From positions 1 through 32,804 of the forward strand of contig NZ_VMNW02000094.1 of the NCBI RefSeq assembly GCF_007713735.2: DNA of 32,804 nucleotides, given 5' to 3'. Shown here in pieces: positions 6,179 through 13,189 of this stretch. The translations under genes were made by a program, and so were the position numbers. The DNA is from Amycolatopsis acidicola (GTDB lineage Bacteria; Actinomycetota; Actinomycetes; Mycobacteriales; Pseudonocardiaceae). The stretch's first letter is position 1; every line of letters starts with the position of its first letter. The notes under the pieces were generated by a model that worked only from the letters and a program-made list of their open reading frames with translations, made no database searches and was not told the DNA's origin.

Positions 6179-7720
6179 TCACCTCCGGTTCTCGCGCAGT
6201 TGTTGCCAGATAAGGAAGTACGCGCGGTGGACCACGTGCGCCACCCGGCTCTGCGCCGGGGTCGCGCCGAACGACGCGAACGAGCGCCACCAGCCCGCCC
6301 GCTCCAGCGCGTGCGCCGCCAGCTCGGGCCGGGCGCTGCCGGGCATGCCGAGCTGGGCGTCGATGTCGGCGTTGCTGCCGACCCGCAGCACCTCCTCGGC
6401 CAGGTCCTCGGGCATGTCCACGGCGCCGGCGACGACGAGGGTGAGCGCTTCGAGCAGGCGCAGCTGGTGCGCCTCCGGCTTGGCGAGCAGCACCTCGATC
6501 GCGTCGTGCACGCGCTGGCGCTCCGCCGGATCACCCGACGCGTGCGCGAGCGCCGTGACCGAGGCCAGCGCGGCGGCCGCCTTGATCCCGTCCGCGCGGG
6601 CGGCGAACACGACGTCGAGCCGTGCCCGCACCGCGGCCAGCCCCGAGGCTTCCAGCAGCATCCGGCGCAGGGCGCCCGCGGTGATCTCCGGCTCCGCGCG
6701 GATCGCGTCGATCGCGCTGCGGATGCCGTACAGGTCGAGCTTCTCCAGCAGCCGCAGCCGGGTGCCTGCCGGGATCTCGCATTCCCAGCTGGTGAAGATG
6801 TCCGCCGCCAGCAACATGGTGTCCAGCGTCGCTTCGTCCAAAGTGGACAGCTGGCGGAGCGATTCGGCGTCGGCCGAGGTGAAGCCGCCGGATTCGGCGG
6901 ACTCGGCGATCAGCCCGATCACCGGCAGCACGTCGGCGACCCTCGGCTTGAGCAGGGCTGCCTGCTTCTCGGCCAGGATCGTGGCCGCCTTCCACACGTC
7001 GGAATCCGCGCCCTGCACCGATTCCGGGGCGATGGTGTCGGCCTTGTTGAGCACCGCGATCGCGTTCACCGGGCCCGCTTCACGGCTCGCCGTGGCGGCG
7101 GTGAACGCGGCCAGCGCCTGCTGGTCGTCCGCGCGCACGCCCTGCGTGACGACGTAAAGCACGGCCTCGGCGCCCGCGACGGCGTTGCGCGAGGTGTCGT
7201 CCAGGTCGTCGGAGCCCTCGTCCTGACTGGCCGCGCCGAGCAGCTCCTCGGTGCGGGAAACCGAAGCGGCGTCGAGGGAACCGAGGCCGGGGGTGTCGAT
7301 CACCGTCATGCCCTGCAGCACCGCGTTCGTCAGGTACGCCTCGATGTGCGAGACCTCGGAGATGTCCACGCCCAGCTCCGCCGGGATCATCCCGTCCGGC
7401 GCGAAGGGCAGTACTTCCTTGCGGCCACTGGTGAACACGACCTCGATCCGGTCCACCGTGCCGTACTGGAAGCGGGTGACCAGCCGGGTGCACTCGCCGA
7501 CGTCGGTCGGCGCGACCCGGCGCCCGATCAGCGCGTTGACCAGAGTCGACTTGCCGGACTTGATCCGGCCCGCCACCGCGACCTGCAGCGGGGCGCTCAG
7601 CCGGCGCGTGACCTCGGCGAACCCGGCGGCGGTGCGGGCGGAAACCTGCGGCTGCAGCCGTCGGCAGAGATTGGCCACGGACATGGACAAGGGACCGGCC
7701 AGACGGCCCGGATCCGTCAC
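6179..7720 (-). CDS. Dynamin-family GTPase, IniC-like
   Basis: This 513-residue GTPase has G1 GRIKSGKS (51-58), the switch motif APTDVGECTR (70-79), G3 DTPGLGS (142-148) and G4 NKAD (225-228). The G1/G2 stretch and the later LLEKLDLYGIRSAID and SGLAAVRARLD segments follow the organisation of mycobacterial IniC (about 490 residues), which lacks the membrane-inserting hydrophobic paddle of IniA. It opens the leftward operon. The GTG at 7718-7720 is preceded by GGGAGGGGG. An Asp/Glu-rich insert (about 167-176, QDEGSDDLDD) after G3 is unusual and could be a flexible regulatory loop. A role with the IniA-like partner in membrane remodelling or envelope-stress tolerance is inference. Confidence 0.85.
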   Translation of the reverse strand: MTDPGRLAGPLSMSVANLCRRLQPQVSARTAAGFAEVTRRLSAPLQVAVAGRIKSGKSTLVNALIGRRVAPTDVGECTRLVTRFQYGTVDRIEVVFTSGRKEVLPFAPDGMIPAELGVDISEVSHIEAYLTNAVLQGMTVIDTPGLGSLDAASVSRTEELLGAASQDEGSDDLDDTSRNAVAGAEAVLYVVTQGVRADDQQALAAFTAATASREAGPVNAIAVLNKADTIAPESVQGADSDVWKAATILAEKQAALLKPRVADVLPVIGLIAESAESGGFTSADAESLRQLSTLDEATLDTMLLAADIFTSWECEIPAGTRLRLLEKLDLYGIRSAIDAIRAEPEITAGALRRMLLEASGLAAVRARLDVVFAARADGIKAAAALASVTALAHASGDPAERQRVHDAIEVLLAKPEAHQLRLLEALTLVVAGAVDMPEDLAEEVLRVGSNADIDAQLGMPGSARPELAAHALERAGWWRSFASFGATPAQSRVAHVVHRAYFLIWQQLRENRR

Positions 7721-7835
7721 GTCGCCCCCTCCCGTTGCGTGCGGTCGAATCCTGCCACGAGTACACCCGCGGTCCTAGAGAAGGTGGTACCGCCGGATGA
7801 CGCGGAACACGGGGCGGCCGACCTAGATTGATCAG
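7721..7835. promoter_or_regulatory. Divergent promoter region, dynamin operon / sensor kinase
   Basis: These 115 bp separate the leftward dynamin operon from the rightward two-component system. For the kinase, TAGATT (7824-7829) ends 6 nt before the GTG at 7836 and indicates a leaderless transcript. The dynamin side uses a strong Shine-Dalgarno, and its -10 is not clear. The shared region allows the response regulator to control both units, but no repeat that would be its binding site stands out. Confidence 0.45.
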
Positions 7836-9020
7836 GTGCGGCGACTGAGTATGTGGATGCGGGCGCATCCGATGGCCGGCGACAGCCTGGTCGCGCTGTT
7901 GCTGCTGTTGTGCGACCTGACGCTGTTCGTGCTCGACGCCTCGACGCCGCACCCCGGCATGAAGTGGCCGCTGGCCATCCCGCTCGACGTGGCGATCGCC
8001 GTGCCGATCGCCTTCCGGCGGAAGTACCCGCTGGTCTCGGCGTACGCGGTGCTCGCGGTCGGGGTCGCGCACAGTTCGCTGCAGCTGGGGATAAGCAGCC
8101 TCGCCGCCGCGGCGATAGCGCTGTACACGCTGATCGTCTACGTCGGGCGGAAGCAGGGGCTGTACTACCTGCTGGCGCAGCTCGCGGTGATGGCGATCCA
8201 GTTCGTGCTGGACTGGGGCGACAACCAGTGGGGGTCCCTGCTCGCGGCGGGGATGACGTTCGCGTTCACCTGGCTGCTCGGCGAGTTCGTCGGCGCGCGG
8301 CGGGCGTACCACAACGAGGTCGAGGCGCGGCTGCATCTGCTGGAGACGGAGCGGGACCAGGCGAGCCGGATCGCGGTGGCCGAGGAACGGAGCCGGATCG
8401 CGCGCGAACTGCACGACGTGGTCGCGCACGCGGTGAGCGTGATCGTGGTGCAGGCCGACGGGGCGTCGTACGCGGTGCGCTCGAACCCGGAGCTGGCCGA
8501 GCGTGCGGTGCAGACCATCTCCCGCACGGGCCGCGAGGCGCTGACCGAACTGCGGCGGCTGCTGGCCGTGCTGCGTGAAGACGACGCGGACGGGCAGCCG
8601 CGCATCCCGCAGCCCGACGCCGACTCGCTCGTCGAGCTGGCCGAACGGGTGGAACAGGCGGGGGTGCGCGTGCGGCTGGAGGTCGACGGCACACTGACCG
8701 GGTTGCCGGCCGGGGTGTCGCTCGGGCTGTACCGGATAGTGCAGGAGTCGCTGACCAACACGCTCAAGCACGCCGGGCCGGGGGCGCGGGCCGAAGTGCG
8801 GATCCGGCGCGAAGGCGATCTCATCGAGGTCGACGTGGTCGACGACGGCGCGGGCCGGGCACGCGCGCTGGTCGTCGTGGAACAGACTCTGCCGGGAGGC
8901 AATGGGGTGATCGGGATGCGCGAGCGGGCGAACGTCTACGGCGGTTCGCTCGCGGTCGGGCCGGAGCCGGGCGGCGGGTGGCGGGTGCACGCCGAGCTGC
9001 CGGTGGAGGTCGAGCTGTGA
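7836..9020 (+). CDS. NarL-type sensor histidine kinase
   Basis: This 394-residue membrane sensor kinase has an N-terminal block of about five or six hydrophobic segments (residues ~15-155) with almost no extracytoplasmic loops, suggesting it senses something within the membrane. A short coiled linker leads to the HisKA_3 box ARELHDVVAHAVSV with phosphoacceptor H193, then a HATPase domain with N-box ESLTNTLKHAG (about 304-314), DDGAG (336-340) and GNGVIGMRER (355-364). It autophosphorylates and passes phosphate to the response regulator encoded next, whose GTG overlaps this stop as GTGA (9017-9020). The GTG at 7836 is chosen because a TAGATT -10 lies 6 nt upstream. It is divergent from the dynamin operon, a possible target. 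Confidence 0.93.
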   Translation: MRRLSMWMRAHPMAGDSLVALLLLLCDLTLFVLDASTPHPGMKWPLAIPLDVAIAVPIAFRRKYPLVSAYAVLAVGVAHSSLQLGISSLAAAAIALYTLIVYVGRKQGLYYLLAQLAVMAIQFVLDWGDNQWGSLLAAGMTFAFTWLLGEFVGARRAYHNEVEARLHLLETERDQASRIAVAEERSRIARELHDVVAHAVSVIVVQADGASYAVRSNPELAERAVQTISRTGREALTELRRLLAVLREDDADGQPRIPQPDADSLVELAERVEQAGVRVRLEVDGTLTGLPAGVSLGLYRIVQESLTNTLKHAGPGARAEVRIRREGDLIEVDVVDDGAGRARALVVVEQTLPGGNGVIGMRERANVYGGSLAVGPEPGGGWRVHAELPVEVEL

Positions 9021-9673
9021 TCCGCGTGCTGGTGGTGGACGACCAGGAGCTGATGCGGGCCGGGTTCCGGATGGTGCTCGGCGCGCACGAGGACATCGAG
9101 CTGACCGGCGAGGCGAGCAACGGGGCCGAAGCCGTGCGGCTGGCCGGGGAGCTGCGGCCGGACGTGGTGCTGATGGACGTCCGGATGCCGGTGCTGGACG
9201 GGGTCGAGGCGACGAAGCAGATCGTGGACGCCGGCACGTCGCGGGTGCTCGTGATGACCACCTTCGACCTCGACGAGTACGTGTACGCGGCGTTGCAGGG
9301 CGGGGCGAGCGGCTTCCTGCTGAAGGACACGCCGCCCGCGCACCTCGTCTCGGCGCTGCATGCGGTGGCCAGCGGTGACGCCGTCGTGTCGCCGTCGGTC
9401 ACGCGGCGCCTGCTGGACAGGTTCATCGGCAACGGCACCGGCCCGCTGCGCGACGAGTCGGCGCTGGACGTGCTCACCGATCGCGAGCGCGAGGTGCTGG
9501 TGCTGATCGCGAAAGGCCTGTCGAACGTCGAGATCGCCGGCACGCTGTTCCTGTCCGAGGCGACGGTGAAGACACACGTCGGCCGCATCCTGGCGAAGCT
9601 CGAACTGCGGGACAGGGTGCAGGCCGTGGTGCTCTCCTACGAGACCGGACTGATCCGGCCGGGGCAGGCATGA
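9017..9673 (+). CDS. NarL/LuxR-type response regulator
   Basis: This 218-residue regulator pairs with the upstream kinase. The receiver domain (1-120) has the acidic pair D8/D9, phosphoacceptor D54 in VVLMDVRMP, the conserved Thr in VMTTFDLDEY and Lys in GFLLKD. The C-terminal LuxR-type HTH is clear (LTDREREVLVLIAKGLSNVEIA, then LSEATVKTHVGRILAKL). Phosphorylation should promote dimerisation and DNA binding. The GTG start overlaps the kinase stop by 4 bp, so the two are translationally coupled. It ends 25 bp before the antitoxin start codon, with no terminator between, so read-through into the toxin-antitoxin pair is possible. Confidence 0.95.
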   Translation: MIRVLVVDDQELMRAGFRMVLGAHEDIELTGEASNGAEAVRLAGELRPDVVLMDVRMPVLDGVEATKQIVDAGTSRVLVMTTFDLDEYVYAALQGGASGFLLKDTPPAHLVSALHAVASGDAVVSPSVTRRLLDRFIGNGTGPLRDESALDVLTDREREVLVLIAKGLSNVEIAGTLFLSEATVKTHVGRILAKLELRDRVQAVVLSYETGLIRPGQA

Positions 9674-9680
9674 GCGAAAC

Positions 9681-9703
9681 GACATGTACAATTTGTACAT
9701 GTC
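9681..9703 (+). promoter_or_regulatory. Toxin-antitoxin operator with embedded -10
   Basis: A perfect inverted repeat has arms GACATGTACAA (9681-9691) and TTGTACATGTC (9693-9703) around a single T. The sequence TACAAT (9687-9692), an excellent -10, lies across its centre, and 6 nt later comes an ATG (9699) inside the right arm. Antitoxin binding would therefore cover the -10 and the start site, as expected for autorepression of a Phd/RelE-type operon. Confidence 0.75.
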
Positions 9704-9971
9704 ATCAGAGATGAGCGTCTCGGCCGCGCGTGAGTCTTTGGGGCCGGTGACGAGCCGGGTCGAGTTCGGCGGCGAAACCGTCTACCTAACCAAGCACGGT
9801 CGACGTGCGGCCGCGGTCGTTCCCGCCGCCGCCGCGGAACTACTCGAGGAACTCGAGGACGCCTTCGACATCGAAGCGACACGGGCCGCTCTCGATGCAG
9901 TCGCTTCCGGTGACGACGCTCCCGAGCCTTTCGTGCGCCGCACCAAGGCACGTGACGCGCGGGATTCCTGA
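9699..9971 (+). CDS. Phd/YefM-family antitoxin
   Basis: This 90-residue protein has an N-terminal Phd/YefM DNA-binding fold: SVSAARESLGPVTSRVEFGGETVYLTKHGRRAAAVVP carries the family's R.nL…V…GE.v.lTrhGkpvAalVp pattern. An acidic helical C-terminus (ELLEELEDAFDIEATRAAL) follows, of the type that wraps and blocks the toxin. It should both neutralise the RelE-like product and repress the operon through the palindrome over its promoter. The ATG at 9699 is preferred to upstream 9684 because TACAAT ends 6 nt before it and would give a leaderless mRNA; ATG 9711 is also possible. The toxin GTG follows immediately after its TGA. Confidence 0.88.
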   Translation: MSSEMSVSAARESLGPVTSRVEFGGETVYLTKHGRRAAAVVPAAAAELLEELEDAFDIEATRAALDAVASGDDAPEPFVRRTKARDARDS

Positions 9972-10262
9972 GTGACCTACTCGGTCAAGGTCCTCCGCCC
10001 GGCACGGAAGGTCCTCGAGAAGCTGGCACGAGCACAGCCCAAACACGCCGAGGCGATCGAAGACGCCATCGAAGACCTCGCAGAAGAACCCCGCCCGCGC
10101 TGCGGAAAACCGTTGACCGGCGTTCCGGGCGTCTGGCGGATACGCGTCGGCGGCTACCGGGTCTGCTACACGATCAACGACGGTGAACTCCTGGTCCTGG
10201 TCGTCACGATCTCGACGCGGGACGACGTTTACCAGATGCTGCGTCGCTATCTCGGCCAGTAG
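9972..10262 (+). CDS. RelE/ParE-superfamily toxin
   Basis: This 96-residue protein matches the RelE fold. An N-terminal strand and helix (TYSVKVLRPARKVLEKLARA) lead to a PLTGVPGVWRIRVGGYRVCYTI segment, the family's L.g..gl.RiRvGdyRviY core with the basic residues that contact RNA. The C-terminal VLVVTISTRDDVYQ is the usual V..i.hR..vY tail. RelE toxins are ribosome-dependent mRNA endonucleases; ParE relatives inhibit gyrase, and the WRIRVG..R pattern favours RelE. The GTG directly follows the antitoxin stop, giving tight coupling. The gene looks intact. Confidence 0.88.
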   Translation: MTYSVKVLRPARKVLEKLARAQPKHAEAIEDAIEDLAEEPRPRCGKPLTGVPGVWRIRVGGYRVCYTINDGELLVLVVTISTRDDVYQMLRRYLGQ

Positions 10263-10273
10263 CCACCCAACAC

Positions 10274-10289
10274 TTAGCTCTTGCGCTAA
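10274..10289 (+). promoter_or_regulatory. ArsR-type operator
   Basis: The inverted repeat TTAGC (10274-10278) / GCTAA (10285-10289) has a 6-nt centre and extends imperfectly outward. It sits just upstream of a possible -10 (GATACT, 10304-10309, ending 7 nt before the GTG at 10317), within the -35 region, a good place for autorepression by the ArsR product. Confidence 0.5.
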
Positions 10290-10316
10290 CTGTTCCCGCT
10301 CGCGATACTTAGCCGT

Positions 10317-10655
10317 GTGGCACAGTATTCGGCTCAGTTGGATGGGGTGTTCATCGCGCTCGCGGATCCGACCCGGCGCGCGGTGGTGCGGCGGCTCGGC
10401 CACGGGCCGACCAGCGTCGGCGACCTCGCCCGCGAGTTCCCGATGACGCTCCCTTCCTTCATGAAGCACGTGCGGACGCTCGAATCGAACGGACTCATCC
10501 GCACGGTCAAATCCGGCCGGGTGCGCACCTGCGAGCTCAACCGCGAGCGGCTCGCGTTGCTCGATGACTGGCTCGCCGAGCAGCGCCGCGTCTGGTCCGA
10601 GCGCACCGACCGGCTCGAACAGTTCGTCACCGATGCCAAGGAGAACCCGCGATGA
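10317..10655 (+). CDS. ArsR/SmtB-family transcriptional regulator
   Basis: This 112-residue winged-helix repressor contains ALADPTRRAVVRRLGHG (about 14-30), the signature start of the ArsR family, then the HTH SVGDLAREFPMTLPSFMKHVRTLESNGLI and a basic wing. There are no Cys clusters, so it is not a classical metal sensor; this subgroup is typically paired with an AHSA1/SRPBCC gene, as here. The downstream ATG overlaps its stop (ATGA, 10652-10655), so the two are coupled. The GTG at 10317 is supported by a -10-like GATACT 7 nt upstream and the absence of a Shine-Dalgarno. Autoregulation through the TTAGC/GCTAA repeat is likely. Confidence 0.9.
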   Translation: MAQYSAQLDGVFIALADPTRRAVVRRLGHGPTSVGDLAREFPMTLPSFMKHVRTLESNGLIRTVKSGRVRTCELNRERLALLDDWLAEQRRVWSERTDRLEQFVTDAKENPR

Positions 10656-11122
10656 ACCCCGAACTCGACCTCAGCCTGGAACGCGTCATCCGAGCCCCGC
10701 GCGCGACCGTGTGGAGCGCCTGGGCGGACCCTGCCCGGCTCGCGCAATGGTGGATTCCGGCCCCGCTCCGGTGCCGGGTGGAAAGCCTGGAACTACGACC
10801 CGGCGGCGCCTTCGTCACGCGGATGAGCGAGGACGGCGCGGAATTCGTCCCGCATCTGGACGCCTGCTTCCTCGCCGTTGACGAGCTCGAGCGGATCGTG
10901 TTCACCAACGCCATCGACAGCAGCTGGCGCCCGGCGAGCCCCGCCCCGGTCGCGATGACCGCCACGATCACCCTGCTCGACCACCCCGACGGCACCGAAT
11001 ACCGGGCTCTCGTGCGGCACGGAGACCCGGAAGCCCGTGCGCTGCACGACAAACTCGGCTTCTCCGATGGCTGGGGCACCGTGGCCGGGCAGCTGGCGGC
11101 GCTCGTCGAACCTCAGCGATAA
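10652..11122 (+). CDS. SRPBCC (AHSA1-like) domain protein
   Basis: This 156-residue protein has the START-like helix-grip fold pattern. LERVIRAPRATVWSAWADPARLAQWWIP (about 9-36) gives the first strand and alpha helix with the WW motif; LRPGGAFVTRM, TATITLLDH and the long C-terminal helix DGWGTVAGQLAALVE complete the fold. Members bind hydrophobic ligands in a central cavity or act as Aha1-like cofactors; no catalytic residue defines a reaction. Coupling to an ArsR gene is a recurrent actinobacterial arrangement whose ligand is generally unknown. Its 3' end overlaps the convergent SDR gene by 10 bp. Confidence 0.88.
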   Translation: MNPELDLSLERVIRAPRATVWSAWADPARLAQWWIPAPLRCRVESLELRPGGAFVTRMSEDGAEFVPHLDACFLAVDELERIVFTNAIDSSWRPASPAPVAMTATITLLDHPDGTEYRALVRHGDPEARALHDKLGFSDGWGTVAGQLAALVEPQR

Positions 11123-12018
11123 GGCGCCGGGTCGGTGGTGGCCGGGTCCAGCCCTTTCTCCCTGACCTCCGTCATCCACCGGCCCCAGTCCGGGCACGTG
11201 CCGTCCGAGTCGGCGAAACCGTACGTGCGCATCAGGGTCCACGAGCCCAGCACCCGGCCCGCGAACCGGGAAACGTCCGGATCCGTCGCGAGCGCGGCCA
11301 CGCCACGCCCCAGATACGAAGGCGTCTCGGAAATGGCGAAATCGGGTGGGGCGATCCCGCCCACCGCGTCCCGCCAATTCTTTTCGGTCACCCCATAGAT
11401 GTCGAGCATCTTTTCCGAGCGGAGAAATCCCGGGGTGACGGTCAGCCCGGTGCACCCCGATTTCGCCAGTTCCACCCCGAGCCCACGCCCGATCGCGCGC
11501 ACCGCGCTCTTCGCCACGTGGTACCCGATCGTGGGGCCGACGTAGTCGTCGTTGTCCCCGTCGGTCACCTCGATGACGACACCGCCGGGCCGGGCGGCCA
11601 CCAACGGCAGCAACCGGTGCAGCGCGATCAGGTGCGTGTCCACTGCGTTGTGCACCATCGCGAGCGCTTTCTCCAGGCTCGACTCCCAGTACGGCTTTCC
11701 CCATTCGATGAAGTCGTCCCCGCCCCAGACGTCGTCCACCAGCACGTCGACGCGGTCGAGCCCGCTCCGCAAAGCGTCCACTTCGGACACCGAGGTGAAG
11801 TCGCAGCGCACCGGGACACCGGTGCCGCCCGCCGCGTCGACCAGCTCCGCCGTCTCCTCGATGGTTTCCGGCCTCCCCATCGGTGACGCGGACTCGCGCG
11901 TGGTGCGACCGGTGACGTACACCGTGGCGCCGAGGCGGCCGAGCTCGACCGCGATGGCCCGGCCACATCCCCTGGTCGCGCCGGTGACCACCGCGATTTT
12001 CCCCTGTAGATCAGCCAT
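11113..12018 (-). CDS. Short-chain dehydrogenase/reductase with atypical active site
   Basis: This 301-residue SDR has the cofactor motif TGATRGCG (12-19), then VYVTGRTTRE, which favours NADP(H) because of the Arg residues. It has the YHVAK catalytic pair (Y166, K170). The usual NNAG strand is replaced by DDVWGG (95-100), and the position normally held by the catalytic Ser carries EVTDGD (150-155), so Thr152 or nothing would replace it. The family resembles DHRS1-type SDRs of unknown substrate. The ATG at 12018 is chosen because TAGCGT (12026-12031, minus strand) ends 7 nt upstream, giving a leaderless mRNA; a longer ORF start upstream is less likely. It is convergent with the SRPBCC gene. 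Confidence 0.85.
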   Translation of the reverse strand: MADLQGKIAVVTGATRGCGRAIAVELGRLGATVYVTGRTTRESASPMGRPETIEETAELVDAAGGTGVPVRCDFTSVSEVDALRSGLDRVDVLVDDVWGGDDFIEWGKPYWESSLEKALAMVHNAVDTHLIALHRLLPLVAARPGGVVIEVTDGDNDDYVGPTIGYHVAKSAVRAIGRGLGVELAKSGCTGLTVTPGFLRSEKMLDIYGVTEKNWRDAVGGIAPPDFAISETPSYLGRGVAALATDPDVSRFAGRVLGSWTLMRTYGFADSDGTCPDWGRWMTEVREKGLDPATTDPAPYR

Positions 12019-12119
12019 GCCGCGGACGCTACCCGGATACCCCGACAATTCCGGCGGGGGAAAACCTCAGGGGCGATTCAGGGTCATCACCGATCGCGCT
12101 CGGCGACCGCCGCACGGGA

Positions 12120-12141
12120 AGCTACTACCGCAGTCGGGTAG
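12120..12141. promoter_or_regulatory. Inverted repeat upstream of the ABC-2 exporter
   Basis: GCTAC-TA-CCG and CGG-GTAGC form an imperfect repeat around CAGT about 95 bp before the ABC ATPase start. It may be an operator or part of a leader structure. No promoter hexamers are obvious beside it. Confidence 0.25.
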
Positions 12142-12233
12142 CAAGTTCGGCCCACAGGATGACGCGCCGAGGATGCTCGATCGGAAATGATGAGGCACAG
12201 GGGTTAGCAGAAGGCCTGAACAGGGGAGCAGTC

Positions 12234-13175
12234 ATGATCGAGGCAACGAGCCTCACCAAGCGATACGGCAAGACGCTGGCCGTGAACAACCTGTCCTTCA
12301 GCGTCGAACCCGGTCAGGTGACCGGTTTTCTCGGCCCGAACGGGGCCGGGAAATCCACCACGATGCGGATGATCCTCGGCCTGGACAACCCGACCTCGGG
12401 CCAGGTCCGGATCGGCGGCAAGCGCTACCACGACCTGAAGAACCCGCTCCGCACGGTCGGCGCGCTGCTCGACGCGAAGTGGGTGCACCCGAACCGCTCC
12501 GCCCGCGCGCACCTGCGCTGGATGGCGAGGTCCAACCAGATCCCGGCGCGCCGCGTGGACGAGGTACTCGACACGGTCGGCCTGACGAGCGTCGCGAACA
12601 AGCGCGCGGGCGGTTTCTCGCTCGGCATGTCGCAGCGCCTCGGCATCGCGGCCGCCCTGCTGGGCGACCCGGAGGTGCTCCTGTTCGACGAGCCGGTGAA
12701 CGGGCTCGACCCGGAGGGCATTCTCTGGATCCGCAAGTTCATGCAGCGCCTCGCCGAAGAAGGCCGCACGGTTTTCGTCTCCAGCCACCTGCTTTCGGAA
12801 ATGGCGCTGACGGCCAGCAACCTCGTGGTGATCGGCAAGGGGCAGCTGATTTCGCAGAGCAGCACCAAGGATTTCGTCGCCAGGGCCGCGGAGAACACGG
12901 TCAAGGTGCGCAGCCCGCAGCTGGACGTCCTGCGCGCCGCGCTGCGGGAGGCGAGCGCCACGGTCACCGACTCCGACGGCGGCATCCTCGTGTCCGGAAT
13001 GGACAGTGACAAGATCGGCGAGCTGGCCGCCGAAAAGGGCGTCGTCCTGCACGAGCTGAGCCCGCAGACGGGTTCGCTGGAGCAGGCCTTCATGCAGATC
13101 ACCGGCGACTCGGTCGAGTACCACACCGGCCTGGAAGCCGAGGCACAAAAAGTGCTCGAGGCGAGCGCGAACTAG
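12234..13175 (+). CDS. ABC transporter ATP-binding protein (DrrA/ABC-2 type)
   Basis: This 313-residue ATPase has Walker A GPNGAGKS (34-41), signature FSLGMSQR (128-135; the canonical LSGGQ is replaced by SLGMS, common in the antibiotic-exporter ABC-2 group), Walker B VLLFDEP (148-154), a D-loop GLDP and the switch H185 (SSHLLSE). The C-terminal ~100 residues form the regulatory domain typical of this class. It powers export with the permease encoded next. The ATG is preceded by AGGGGAG. The substrate is unknown; related systems export lipids, lantibiotics or drugs. The gene is tandem with the permease, 14 bp apart. Confidence 0.93.
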   Translation: MIEATSLTKRYGKTLAVNNLSFSVEPGQVTGFLGPNGAGKSTTMRMILGLDNPTSGQVRIGGKRYHDLKNPLRTVGALLDAKWVHPNRSARAHLRWMARSNQIPARRVDEVLDTVGLTSVANKRAGGFSLGMSQRLGIAAALLGDPEVLLFDEPVNGLDPEGILWIRKFMQRLAEEGRTVFVSSHLLSEMALTASNLVVIGKGQLISQSSTKDFVARAAENTVKVRSPQLDVLRAALREASATVTDSDGGILVSGMDSDKIGELAAEKGVVLHELSPQTGSLEQAFMQITGDSVEYHTGLEAEAQKVLEASAN

Positions 13176-13189
13176 GGGAGACGGAAAAA

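Noticed and set aside
7080..8990. Minus-strand frame of 636 codons across the two-component region
   Set aside because: It runs opposite the kinase and across the IniC-like gene in another frame; neither a motif nor plausible initiation supports it.
9972..11122. Mobile genetic element carrying the toxin-antitoxin pair
   Set aside because: No integrase, attachment repeats or change in GC content is seen around it; the pair fits as a chromosomal locus.
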